This document shows positions 1-8,406 of a DNA stretch of 52,059 nt, piece after piece. The position numbers and the translations under genes are program-made. Every line of letters begins with the position of its first letter. Positions within the stretch are counted from its first letter, which is position 1. This stretch comes from Pseudogemmobacter humi (GTDB lineage Bacteria; Pseudomonadota; Alphaproteobacteria; Rhodobacterales; Rhodobacteraceae): the NCBI RefSeq assembly GCF_900609055.1, contig NZ_UXAW01000085.1, positions 1 to 52,059 of the forward strand. Reading direction: 5' to 3'. The notes below the pieces were generated by a model that had not been told where the DNA came from, searched no databases, and saw only the letters and a list, made by a program, of their open reading frames with translations.

Positions 1-1
1 C

Positions 2-2347
2 CCCCTGCCCCCCCCCGGCACCGCCCAAGGTGCCGGGATGGCTGCAAAACCCGCTGTCGGCCCGATGCGCGCCATCGTCGCGCCCGCAGCCGGCGCGGCA
101 CCCGCGGCCGACACCGGCGCGGCCCGGAGTATCCCGCTGGCCACCGGCAGCACAGCCGACCCTGCCGCCGCTGCTCTGCTGCCCGGCATCGCGGCCGCCT
201 CCGGCTCTGCCGCCATCCGATCGGGCACTGGCACAGCCGAGCTCCCGCTTCCCTCACCCGCGCCCCATAACCTCGCCTATGTCATCTACACCTCGGGCTC
301 GACCGGCGAGCCGAAGGGGGTGATGATCGAACAGCAGGCCATCGTGAACCGCCTGCTGTGGATGCGCGAGCATTACGGCATCGGCCCGGGCGACCGCATC
401 CTGCAAAAGACCCCGGCCACCTTCGATGTCTCGGTCTGGGAGTTTTTCCTGCCCTGGCTCTCGGGCGCGGAACTGGTGATGGCGCCGCCGGGCGCGCATC
501 GCGACCCGACCGCACTCGCTGCGCTGATCCGGCACCACCGGATCACCACGCTGCATTTCGTGCCCTCGATGCTTTCGGCCTTCCTGGCCGCGCCCGCGTC
601 CGAGGGGCTGAGCATCGCCCGCACCTTCTGCTCGGGCGAGGAACTGACCGCCGACCAGCGCGACCGCTTCCATCGCCGCGTCAAAGGTGAGTTGCACAAC
701 CTCTACGGTCCGACCGAGGCGGCGGTGGATGTCAGCTGGTGGGACGCCGCGCCCGAGGACCGCTCGAACCCGCTGCCGATCGGCTGGCCGGTCTGGAACA
801 CCCGCCTCGTGGTGCTCGACGACCGGATGCGGCCGGTGCCCCCGGGCCTGCCGGGGAACCTTTACCTCGGCGGCATGCAGCTTGCGCGCGGCTATCTCGG
901 GCGGCCCGATCTGACGGCGGAACGCTTCATCCCCGACCCGCACCATCCACGCGAGCGGCTCTATGCCACCGGCGATCTGGCCCGGCTGCGCGCGGACGGG
1001 GCGGTGGTCTATCTGGGGCGCTCGGACCATCAGGTGAAGATCCGCGGGTTGCGGATCGAACTGGGCGAGATCGAGGCGGCGATCATGGCCTCGGGGCTCG
1101 CGCGCGAATGCGTGGTGCTGGCGCGCGAGGACCGCGCGGGCGAGAAGCGGCTGGTGGCCTATCTGGTGCCCGAGCCCGGCTACGGGCCGGGGCTGCTGGC
1201 GCCGTGCCTCGCCGCGCGGCTGCCCGCCTATATGGTCCCCGGGGCCGAGGTGGTGCTGGACGCGCTGCCGGTCACTTCGAACGGCAAGCTCGACCGCAAG
1301 GCTTTGCCCGCGCCGGAACTGCCCACCGGCGGGCGGGCGCCCGCGACCGGGGCCGAGCGGCTGCTGTCGCGGCTTTACGCCGAGGTGCTGCATCTGGAGA
1401 CCCCGCCCCCGGCCGAGGCGGATTTCTTCTCGCTCGGCGGCGATTCCCTTTCCGCGGTGCGGCTGGCGCTCAGGATCGCGACCGAGACCGGACGCGATCC
1501 GGGGCTGGGGACGATCTTCGAAAACCCGGTGCTCGACATGCTGGCGCGGCGGCTGGAGGAGGCCGGGCCGACCGATGACGGCCTCGGGCCCCTGATCCGG
1601 CTGACGGACGGCGCGGGCGATCCCTTGTTCCTGATCCATCCCGCCGGGGGCCTCGGCTGGGGCTACCGGGCGCTCGCGCGCAGCCTGCGCGGGCGCATGG
1701 TCCAGGCCGTGCAGCATCCGGGGCTGGACCCGGAGGAACCTTTGCCCGGAAGCCTCGCTGCGCTCGGGGCGCGCTACGCTTCGCTGGTGGCAAAGGCCCG
1801 GCCCGAGGGGGTGATCCATCTGGCGGGCTGGTCGGTCGGCGGCATCCTCGCCCAGGAGATGGCGGTGGAGCTGACGGCGATGGGGCGCGAGGTCGGCCTT
1901 GTGGCCCTTCTCGACAGCTACCCCGCCGATGTCTGGCGCGACGAGCCCGAACCCGACCCGGCCGCCGCGCTGCGGGCGCTGATCGCCATCGCGGGCCACG
2001 ACCCCGAGGCGCATCGCGATCTGGACACCCGCGACAAGGTGGTGGCCTTCCTGCGCGCGGGCGACAGCGCGCTCGGCGCCCTGCCCGCGCAGGTGCTCGA
2101 CGGCGTTGTGCGGCTGGTGACGGACACCAACCGGCTGGTGCGCGGGCACCATCACCGGCGCTACGGCGGCACGCTGACCCATATCCGCGCCGGGCGCGAC
2201 CATGAGGGGCGCGGCCTGACCGCCGATCTGTGGCGGGATTACGCCGGGCGGATCGAGACGCTGGAAATCCCGTTCCTGCATGCCGAGATGATCTCGCCCG
2301 CCGCGGTGCTGCTGATCGCGCCGGAACTGGCGCGGCGGATGGATTAA
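2..2347 (+). CDS. NRPS terminal module (Ser-type A domain, PCP, thioesterase), 5' partial
   Basis: The reading frame is open from the window edge, so the gene begins upstream. The A domain starts near its A3 core (YTSGSTGEPKG, about 286-318) and continues with LYGPTEAAVD, YATGDL and NGKLDRKALP; A1/A2 must lie upstream. Binding-pocket residues read by eye against EntF are D, V, W (FDVSVWEF), H (LHFVPSM), F and S (TFCSG), L and V (NLYGPTEAAVDV), which is the L-serine code. A carrier domain follows (LGGDSL, Ser codon 1445) and then a type I thioesterase (GWSVGG, Ser codon 1832; late His in LHAEM). The A-PCP-TE order matches EntF, so a serine-containing, possibly catecholate, siderophore is inferred. 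The 85 residues before A3 are Ala/Gly/Pro-rich low-complexity sequence. Its stop overlaps the stop of the convergent esterase gene. Confidence 0.93.
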   Translation, partial: PLPPPGTAQGAGMAAKPAVGPMRAIVAPAAGAAPAADTGAARSIPLATGSTADPAAAALLPGIAAASGSAAIRSGTGTAELPLPSPAPHNLAYVIYTSGSTGEPKGVMIEQQAIVNRLLWMREHYGIGPGDRILQKTPATFDVSVWEFFLPWLSGAELVMAPPGAHRDPTALAALIRHHRITTLHFVPSMLSAFLAAPASEGLSIARTFCSGEELTADQRDRFHRRVKGELHNLYGPTEAAVDVSWWDAAPEDRSNPLPIGWPVWNTRLVVLDDRMRPVPPGLPGNLYLGGMQLARGYLGRPDLTAERFIPDPHHPRERLYATGDLARLRADGAVVYLGRSDHQVKIRGLRIELGEIEAAIMASGLARECVVLAREDRAGEKRLVAYLVPEPGYGPGLLAPCLAARLPAYMVPGAEVVLDALPVTSNGKLDRKALPAPELPTGGRAPATGAERLLSRLYAEVLHLETPPPAEADFFSLGGDSLSAVRLALRIATETGRDPGLGTIFENPVLDMLARRLEEAGPTDDGLGPLIRLTDGAGDPLFLIHPAGGLGWGYRALARSLRGRMVQAVQHPGLDPEEPLPGSLAALGARYASLVAKARPEGVIHLAGWSVGGILAQEMAVELTAMGREVGLVALLDSYPADVWRDEPEPDPAAALRALIAIAGHDPEAHRDLDTRDKVVAFLRAGDSALGALPAQVLDGVVRLVTDTNRLVRGHHHRRYGGTLTHIRAGRDHEGRGLTADLWRDYAGRIETLEIPFLHAEMISPAAVLLIAPELARRMD

Positions 2348-3195
2348 GCGGCGGCGAACGGCAGCGCCAAGGGCAGCGATCCGGCGATGGTCTCGATATG
2401 GACGAGGCCCGGCAGCACATGCACCCGGGGCGCGAACCCCGGATGCCGCGCCAGCCCGGCGACGAAATCCATCGTCGCGGGCGCCGGCCCGTCGGGCGGC
2501 GGCCCGCCTGCGCCGGTGCGCTTCTCGCGGTCGCCGAGCGCGACCAGCAATTCGGGCGGATCCTCCAGCGGCGCGGCCCCGGCGGCGATGCGGCGGATCA
2601 GCGCCTCATCCCACCAGATCGAGGGGCTGATCGCAGCGAAACGCGCGAAGGAGCGCGGCCGGGTCAGCGCGGCGTAAAGCGTGAACAGCCCGCCAAAGGA
2701 ATGACCCCAGAGCGTGCGCCGCGCCGGATCGACCGCGACCCCCTCTTCGGCGGCCGCGCGCAGCGGCCCGGTCAGCCGGTCGAGGAACTGCGCCGCGCCG
2801 CCGGCCAGCCGCCCCTCGTGGACGTGATCGGGACGGATGCCGTCGCCCGGCCCACCAGTTGCCTCATAGTCGGGCGCGGTGAAGTCGAGCGTCCGGCGCT
2901 CGCGCGCGAACTGCCGGTCGGTGTCGTAGCCCACCCCCACCAGCATCAGCCCCGGCACCATGGCCAGATGCCCGGGCGTCAGGAAATCGAACGCCGCATT
3001 GCCGTCGAGCAGATAGAGCACCGGCCAGCCGCCCGCAGGCGCCGCGCCACGCGGCACCGCGAGATAGAGCCGGTGCCCCGGCCCGGTCTCCACCCGCTTT
3101 TGCGAGAGGGTATGGCTGGGCACATCCGCGCTCAGGATCCGCAGTTCGGCGGGTTTCCTCGCATGGTCCGGGCCGGTTTTCCCCGTGTCAGACAT
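2344..3195 (-). CDS. Alpha/beta-hydrolase esterase, enterochelin esterase/IroE-like
   Basis: The predicted protein has 283 residues with a nucleophile elbow GHSFGG (Ser about 166), an early LYLLDGNAAFD segment and a late VHIETI histidine, as in the Fes/IroE/BesA-type esterase family (putative esterase, D-type fold). The family hydrolyses ester bonds of trilactone siderophores to release iron, or acts on related esters. I chose the ATG at 3195 because GGAGGGGAG lies about 7 bases upstream; a longer frame from 3264 lacks this. No signal peptide is visible, so it is probably cytoplasmic and would act on imported ferri-siderophore. Its neighbours, the serine-specific NRPS and the ferric siderophore importer, support that role. 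The exact substrate is inferred. Confidence 0.88.
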   Translation of the reverse strand: MSDTGKTGPDHARKPAELRILSADVPSHTLSQKRVETGPGHRLYLAVPRGAAPAGGWPVLYLLDGNAAFDFLTPGHLAMVPGLMLVGVGYDTDRQFARERRTLDFTAPDYEATGGPGDGIRPDHVHEGRLAGGAAQFLDRLTGPLRAAAEEGVAVDPARRTLWGHSFGGLFTLYAALTRPRSFARFAAISPSIWWDEALIRRIAAGAAPLEDPPELLVALGDREKRTGAGGPPPDGPAPATMDFVAGLARHPGFAPRVHVLPGLVHIETIAGSLPLALPFAAA

Positions 3196-3257
3196 TTTAC
3201 GCTCCCCTCCCGCCGGAAACGGCCGGGTCCGGCGTGGAATAGTGGCGGGGGAATTAG

Positions 3258-3274
3258 TTGACAATCCCCGTCAA
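3258..3274. promoter_or_regulatory. Inverted repeat TTGAC-N7-GTCAA, candidate iron operator
   Basis: A perfect 5-bp inverted repeat with a 7-base spacer lies between the divergent esterase and YncE-like genes, 63 bases from the esterase start and 82 from the other. It overlaps a TTGACA -35-like hexamer. Palindromes of the TTGAC/GTCAA type have been described for iron-responsive control in Rhodobacterales (Iron-Rhodo-box); that link is from memory and not tested here. Confidence 0.45.
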
Positions 3275-3355
3275 GAATATACTCCTGCGGGCAACAGAAG
3301 CCAGACCGGCACAGCCTGCCAGACCCGCAGCGACAGATCAAACGAGGAAAAAACC

Positions 3356-4819
3356 ATGGTGCTTCCAACCCGTTCCGCCCTGCGCAGCCTTCTGGGCGCC
3401 TCGGCGCTGGCGCTGGCCCTGGCCGCCGGTCCGGCCGCCGCGGACACGATCTTCACCTCCACCTCGGACGGTTTCGCCGGTTCGGTGCGCGCGGGCGCGG
3501 CCGAGCAGGGCGCGGCGGTCGTCGCGGGCAGCAAGGTCGCCATCACCGGCGAGCGTCTGGTACCCGGCCAGGAGATCACGCTGATGCGCGGCAATACCGT
3601 TCTGAACGAGGGCGGCCCGATCACCGTCGACGCCGAGGGAAAATTCCGCTTCGATCTGACGCTGGACGCGGGTGCCATGAGCGGCTTGCAGCCGATCCTC
3701 GTCATCGCCGAGAAACCGGCGGCCGCCACCGTGGTCGATCTGAAAATCTCGCCCGATGTGCCGGTCTCGGGGGCGGAGAATTTCGAGATCACCAGCGCGC
3801 CGGTGACGCGCGGCCTCTACCAGGTGGCCTGGAGCCCGTCGCAAAAGGCGCTGTTCGTCACCGCCGCGGTCGGCCGCCCGCCGGTCAAGGATTCGTCCCT
3901 GAACAAGGTCGACGCGGAAACCCTTGAACTGCTGGCCAGTGTCGTCCCCGGCGAGGCGCCGCCCCCGCCGTCGCGCGCGGGGGGCGAAGGCGCCCCGGCT
4001 GCTGGCGGAGCCGCCCCCGAGGATGACGGCCGCCCGCCGCTCTACGCCGTCTACGGCGTGGCCGTGGACGAGGCGAACGGCAATATCTGGGTAAGCAACA
4101 CCCGCCAGAACACCGTCGCGGTCTACCGGCTGGACGATCTGTCGCTGGTGAAGCAATTCGAGCCCGGCGACGTAACCCATTCCTTCAGCATCGAAATCGA
4201 CGAGACGAACAACCGCGCCTATGTCAGCGAGGCGCGCCAGTCGCAGATCGCGGTCTTCGACACGAAGACGCTGGAGCAGCTCGATCCGATCGAACTGAGC
4301 TCCGACAGGCGCGGCGAGAGTTTCGCGGCCCAGGGCATCCATGTGGACGAAACCACCGGCCAGTTGTTCACCGTCAGCCTGGAGACCAGCGAAGTCGCCG
4401 TCACCGATCTGAAATCGGGCGAGACCCGCAACATCGCGCTGCCGGGCGCGCTTGGCGCGGCCTCGGTCGCCTATGATCCGGTCGAGGATCTGATCTTCAT
4501 CTCGTCGCAGCAGACCGACAATCTGCTGATCGTGAAGGGCGCCGACGGCACCGTTCTGCATGACGTGGAGACCGGCGCAGGCGCGCTTTACACCACGTTC
4601 GAGCCGAAAAGCCGCCTCGTCTTCGTCGGCAACCGCGGCGCGGGCACCATCACCGTGGTCAACACCTCGGGCGAGATCGTCGCCAATCTGGAATCGGGCA
4701 GCTATCCGAACCAGCTGATCGCCGATGGCGAGGGCAACGTCTGGGCGGTGAACAAATCGCGCGGCGAAGACGACGAAAGCGGCGACCGGATCTGGAAGAT
4801 CACGCCCAAAGCGCAGTAA
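3356..4819 (+). CDS. Secreted YncE-like beta-propeller protein
   Basis: The protein has 487 residues with a Sec signal peptide (about 1-29, cleavage near AAA-DT), an N-terminal beta-rich region (about 30-130), a Pro/Gly/Ala-rich linker near residues 205-230, then repeated NxxYVSE, GNIWVSN and LIFISSQ blades typical of YncE/YVTN-type seven-bladed propellers. The start at 3356 follows ACGAGGAAAA; frame extension to 3185 is a read-through of the leader. E. coli YncE is iron-regulated and periplasmic, and the siderophore setting agrees with an iron-linked role, but the molecular function is unknown. A strong hairpin follows the gene, so it is probably a single-gene unit. Confidence 0.85.
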   Translation: MVLPTRSALRSLLGASALALALAAGPAAADTIFTSTSDGFAGSVRAGAAEQGAAVVAGSKVAITGERLVPGQEITLMRGNTVLNEGGPITVDAEGKFRFDLTLDAGAMSGLQPILVIAEKPAAATVVDLKISPDVPVSGAENFEITSAPVTRGLYQVAWSPSQKALFVTAAVGRPPVKDSSLNKVDAETLELLASVVPGEAPPPPSRAGGEGAPAAGGAAPEDDGRPPLYAVYGVAVDEANGNIWVSNTRQNTVAVYRLDDLSLVKQFEPGDVTHSFSIEIDETNNRAYVSEARQSQIAVFDTKTLEQLDPIELSSDRRGESFAAQGIHVDETTGQLFTVSLETSEVAVTDLKSGETRNIALPGALGAASVAYDPVEDLIFISSQQTDNLLIVKGADGTVLHDVETGAGALYTTFEPKSRLVFVGNRGAGTITVVNTSGEIVANLESGSYPNQLIADGEGNVWAVNKSRGEDDESGDRIWKITPKAQ

Positions 4820-4842
4820 GACAGCGCGCAAGGCCAGTTTTG

Positions 4843-4867
4843 CGGGGGCGGTCATGAACCGCCCCCG
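4843..4867 (+). terminator. GC-rich hairpin after the propeller gene
   Basis: A 10-bp stem (CGGGGGCGGT pairing with ACCGCCCCCG) and a CATGA loop sit 24 bases after the stop. There is no clear U-tract, so termination efficiency is uncertain. Confidence 0.55.
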
Positions 4868-4923
4868 TCTGCCGTTCCCGGCTTCCGCCAGGCGAGGCCG
4901 GGCTATCCGAGAGGACCCGAAGG

Positions 4924-6018
4924 ATGATCCGGTTTCGCCCCCTTGCAGCTTTCGCCCTGCTTCTGTCGCTGGCCCTGCCCGCCGCGGCCGAGATCCGGGT
5001 GACAGACATCCTCGGGCGCGAGGTGGTGCTGGAGGCGCCGGCGAAGCGGATCGTGCTGGGCGAAGGGCGGCATATGGCGGTGCTTGGCCTCCTGCACGAC
5101 GACCCGGTGGCGCTGGTCGCGGGCTGGCGGCTCGACAAGGCGCTGGACGATCCGACGCTGGCCGCCTACCGCGAGAAATTCCCCGCCATCGACGGGATCC
5201 GCCCGGTGGGGTCCGGCAACCGCGACATCTCGGTCGAGACGATCATCGCGCTTGATCCCGATCTGGTGGTGCTGTCCCTGATGGATCAGGGAGATCCGGG
5301 GATGGAGCGCGCGCGCGATCAGATCGAAACCGCAGGAATCCCGGTGGCTTATGTCGATTTCTTCGCGCATCCGCAGGAGAATTCCATCCCCTCGCTGCGC
5401 ATCCTTGGCGCGCTGACCGACGGCGCCGGACGCGCCGAAGACTTCGCCGAATTCTACGAGACCCGCCTCGCGCGCATCCGCGAGCGGCTGGCGGATCCGG
5501 GCATCCCCCGCCCGCGCGTGTTCTTCCATGTTCATGCCGCGCCGGTGAACTGCTGCTCGACCGTCGGCTCGGGCGTGTTCAACGATTTCATCGCCACCGC
5601 CGGCGGCCAGAACATCGGATCTGAGGCGGTCGACGGCGTTCTGGGCAATGTCAGCCTCGAATTCCTGATCGGCTCGGACCCCGATTTCTACATCGCGACC
5701 GGCGGCGCCCATATGGCGGCGCGCGGCGGGCTGGTGCTGGGCACCGGCGTCGCGGAAGACGACGCGAAGGCGAGTTTCGCCGCGCTGACCGGGGCGCCCG
5801 GCTTCTCCTCGTTGCGCGCGGCGGAAGAGGGCCGCGCCCATGGCGTCTGGCATCTGTTCAACGACACGCCCAGCCATATCGCGCTGATCGAATATCTGGC
5901 GAAAACCTTCCACCCCGACCTTTTCCCCGATGTCGACCCCGAAGGCACCCTGCGCGAGATCGAGAGCCGCTTCTCGCCGGTCGCGGTGCCCGGAACCTGG
6001 TGGGTCGGGACCGAGTGA
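4924..6018 (+). CDS. Ferric siderophore ABC transporter, periplasmic binding protein
   Basis: The product (364 residues) has a signal peptide (about 1-22, LPAAAE) and the class III binding-protein pattern VTDILGREVVLEAPAKRIV near the mature N-terminus, followed by DPDLVVLS and a C-terminal lobe. This is the FecB/FepB/BtuF-like fold that binds ferric siderophores, haem or cobalamin and delivers them to a FecCD-type permease. The start follows GAAGG directly. The TGA overlaps the ATG of the permease gene (TGATG), so the two are translationally coupled. Siderophore is the most likely ligand given the NRPS and esterase nearby. Confidence 0.92.
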   Translation: MIRFRPLAAFALLLSLALPAAAEIRVTDILGREVVLEAPAKRIVLGEGRHMAVLGLLHDDPVALVAGWRLDKALDDPTLAAYREKFPAIDGIRPVGSGNRDISVETIIALDPDLVVLSLMDQGDPGMERARDQIETAGIPVAYVDFFAHPQENSIPSLRILGALTDGAGRAEDFAEFYETRLARIRERLADPGIPRPRVFFHVHAAPVNCCSTVGSGVFNDFIATAGGQNIGSEAVDGVLGNVSLEFLIGSDPDFYIATGGAHMAARGGLVLGTGVAEDDAKASFAALTGAPGFSSLRAAEEGRAHGVWHLFNDTPSHIALIEYLAKTFHPDLFPDVDPEGTLREIESRFSPVAVPGTWWVGTE

Positions 6019-7055
6019 TGTCCGACGCGCTGATCGCTCGCTATCACCGGCAGAACCGCCGCCGCGCCGTCCTCGTGGGCACGATGGCGCTCGGCGCGCT
6101 GCTTGCGGTGGTGCTGGACCTGATCACCGGCCCCGCCGGCCTGCCGTTGTCGGAAACGCTTCGGGCGCTGACCGGGGGCGAGGTTTCGCGCGGCACATCC
6201 GTCATCATCTGGCAGGTGCGGCTGCCGGTGGCGATCATGGCCTTGCTCGTGGGCGCGGCGCTGGCGCTTGCCGGGGCCGAGATGCAGACCGTGCTGGAAA
6301 ACCCGCTTGCCGAGCCCTTCACCCTCGGCGTCTCAGCCGCCGCCGCCCTTGGCGCCGCCACCGCCATCGTGCTTGGCCTGACGCTGCCGTTCCTGCCCGC
6401 GGTCTGGGGCGTCTCGGCCAATGCCTTCCTGTTCGCGCTGGCAGCCCTTGGCCTGTTGCAGCTGATGGGGCGGATCCGGGGTGGCGGGCCCGAGGTGTTG
6501 ATCCTGTTCGGGATCGCGCTGAACTTCACCGCCGCCGCCTTCCTGTCGCTTCTGCAATTCGTCGCCTCGGCCGATGCGCTGCAACAGCTGGTGTTCTGGA
6601 CCATGGGCAGCCTCTCGGCCGCAAGCTGGACCGGGGCGGCGCTGCTCGCCACAGCGATCCTGATCACCGCGCCCTTCGCGCTGCGCGCCTCCTGGCAGCT
6701 CACCGCGCTACGCCTGGGCGAGGAGCAGGCGCGCAGCTTCGGCGTCGATGTCACCGCGCTTCGTCGCTGGGCGCTGTTGCGCGTCAGCCTGTTGTCGGCG
6801 GCGGCGGTGTCGATGGTCGGCGTGATCGGCTTCGTCGGCCTTGCCGGGCCCCATATCGCGCGGATGCTGGTGGGCGAGGATCACCGCTTCTTCCTGCCCG
6901 CAAGCCTTCTGACCGGCGCGCTGGTGATGTCGCTGGCCTCTGTTCTCTCGAAGACCATCGTGCCCGGGGTGCTGCTGCCGGTGGGGCTGGTGACCTCGCT
7001 GATCGGCCTGCCGGTGTTCTTCTCGCTGATCCTGCGCGGAAAGGGTCGGCGATGA
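6018..7055 (+). CDS. FecCD-family ABC permease (siderophore uptake)
   Basis: The 345-residue membrane protein has about nine to ten hydrophobic segments and the FecCD family signatures: GAALALAGAEMQTVLENPLAEPFTLG near residues 75-100 and a C-terminal GVIGFVGLAGPHIARMLVG coupling-helix region. It forms the transmembrane channel with the ATPase encoded next. The start was set at the ATG overlapping the previous stop (TGATG at 6016-6020); a start 18 bases earlier would lie inside the upstream gene without benefit. Its own stop overlaps the ATPase start by ATGA. Confidence 0.94.
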   Translation: MSDALIARYHRQNRRRAVLVGTMALGALLAVVLDLITGPAGLPLSETLRALTGGEVSRGTSVIIWQVRLPVAIMALLVGAALALAGAEMQTVLENPLAEPFTLGVSAAAALGAATAIVLGLTLPFLPAVWGVSANAFLFALAALGLLQLMGRIRGGGPEVLILFGIALNFTAAAFLSLLQFVASADALQQLVFWTMGSLSAASWTGAALLATAILITAPFALRASWQLTALRLGEEQARSFGVDVTALRRWALLRVSLLSAAAVSMVGVIGFVGLAGPHIARMLVGEDHRFFLPASLLTGALVMSLASVLSKTIVPGVLLPVGLVTSLIGLPVFFSLILRGKGRR

Positions 7056-7834
7056 GCGGGCTGTCCATCCGCGACGTTTCCGTCAGCTACGGCCGCCGCC
7101 CGGTGCTGGCGGGCCTCAGCCTGCCCGATCTGGCGCCGGGCGAGGTCACGGTGCTGGCCGGGCCGAACGCCGCCGGGAAATCGACGCTTCTGCGCGCCAT
7201 CGCCGGGCTCGCGCCCGCGCGCGGGCAGATCGCGCTCGGGGGCGAGGATCTGGCGCGGCTCAGCGGCCAGCGCCGCGCCGCGCTGATCGGCTTCATGCCG
7301 CAGACCCTGCCCTCGGGCGCCTCGCTCGTGGTGCTGGAGACGGTGATCGCGGCCCTGCGCGCCGGGTCGGGGCGCGAGGAAACCAGCCCCGAGAGCCGCG
7401 CCATGGCGGTGCTCTCGCGCCTCGGCATCGCGTCCCTCGCGCTGGACCCGCTCGACCAGCTTTCCGGCGGGCAGCGCCAGATGGTCAGCCTCGCCCAGGC
7501 CGTGGTACGCGACCCGCGGCTGTTGCTGCTCGACGAGCCCACTTCGGCGCTCGACCTCGCCCGCCAGGTGCGGCTGCTGACCGAAGTGCGCCGCATCGCC
7601 GCCGAGGGCCGCGTGGTGCTTGCGGTGCTGCACGATCTGGCGCTGGCCGCCCGTTGGGCCGACCGTATCGCCATCCTGCACAAGGGCGGGCTCTACAGTT
7701 TCGGCCCGCCCGCCGAGGTGGTGACGCCCGCGATGCTGGCCGAGGTCTACGGCGTCAGCGCCCGGATCGAGACCTGTTCGCGCGGCCATCTGATGGTGCA
7801 GATCGACGGCGAGATCGCCGCCCCCGCCCTGTGA
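7052..7834 (+). CDS. FepC-like ABC ATPase (siderophore uptake)
   Basis: The 260-residue ATPase carries Walker A GPNAAGKST, Q-loop FMPQ, signature LSGGQRQ, Walker B LLLLDEPTSALD and H-loop VLHD, as expected for the FepC/FhuC/BtuD branch. It powers import with the upstream permease and binding protein. The start overlaps the permease stop (ATGA at 7052-7055). Its stop overlaps the start of the TRAP small subunit (TGATG at 7832-7836), so the ABC and TRAP genes lie on one coupled transcript. Confidence 0.95.
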   Translation: MSGLSIRDVSVSYGRRPVLAGLSLPDLAPGEVTVLAGPNAAGKSTLLRAIAGLAPARGQIALGGEDLARLSGQRRAALIGFMPQTLPSGASLVVLETVIAALRAGSGREETSPESRAMAVLSRLGIASLALDPLDQLSGGQRQMVSLAQAVVRDPRLLLLDEPTSALDLARQVRLLTEVRRIAAEGRVVLAVLHDLALAARWADRIAILHKGGLYSFGPPAEVVTPAMLAEVYGVSARIETCSRGHLMVQIDGEIAAPAL

Positions 7835-8406
7835 TGTCCGGGGCGGATCTGCATATCCCGCAGGCCCCCCACGGCCCGCTCGCACGGCTGAGCCATCTGG
7901 TGATGCGCGCCGAGGCGGCCCTGGGCGGCGCGATCTGCGGCGTGATCTTTCTGCTGATGCTTGCCAGCGCCACCTTCCGCGGCCTGCGCCATCCGCTGAT
8001 CTGGGCCGACGAACTGGCGGTGCATCTGATGGTCTGCCTCGCCTTCCTCGGCGCCTCGCTCGCCATCGCGCTGCGTGGCCATATGACCATGGGCCTGTTG
8101 CCCGAGACCCTGCCGCCCCGCCCCCGCGCCTGGCTTGCGCTGGCGGGGGATGTGCTGATCCTGATGTTCCTGCTCGTGATGGCGCTGGTGATCTGGCGCT
8201 GGCTCGACTTGCCCGGGCTGATCCGCGCCGGATCGGGCGCGGCGCTGGCGCAGAAGACTTTCAGCTTCATCTACACCGACCCGACGCAGACGCTGGGGAT
8301 CAGGAAGATCTGGTTCTGGCTGATCATGCCCGCAACCGGCCTGACCGGCCTGATCCATGTCACCGCGCAGATCGCGGGCGACCTGCGCGACTTGAGGCAG
8401 CCATGA
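7834..8406 (+). CDS. TRAP transporter small membrane subunit (DctQ family)
   Basis: The 190-residue protein has four hydrophobic helices and the DctQ pattern WADELAVHLMVCLAFLGASLAIALRGHM, with H and E/D residues at the usual places. DctQ pairs with the DctM subunit to form a sodium-driven importer fed by a DctP binding protein. I set the start at the ATG overlapping the ABC ATPase stop. The gene overlaps dctM by ATGA. Substrate is unknown; most TRAP systems carry organic acids or related carboxylates. Confidence 0.92.
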   Translation: MSGADLHIPQAPHGPLARLSHLVMRAEAALGGAICGVIFLLMLASATFRGLRHPLIWADELAVHLMVCLAFLGASLAIALRGHMTMGLLPETLPPRPRAWLALAGDVLILMFLLVMALVIWRWLDLPGLIRAGSGAALAQKTFSFIYTDPTQTLGIRKIWFWLIMPATGLTGLIHVTAQIAGDLRDLRQP

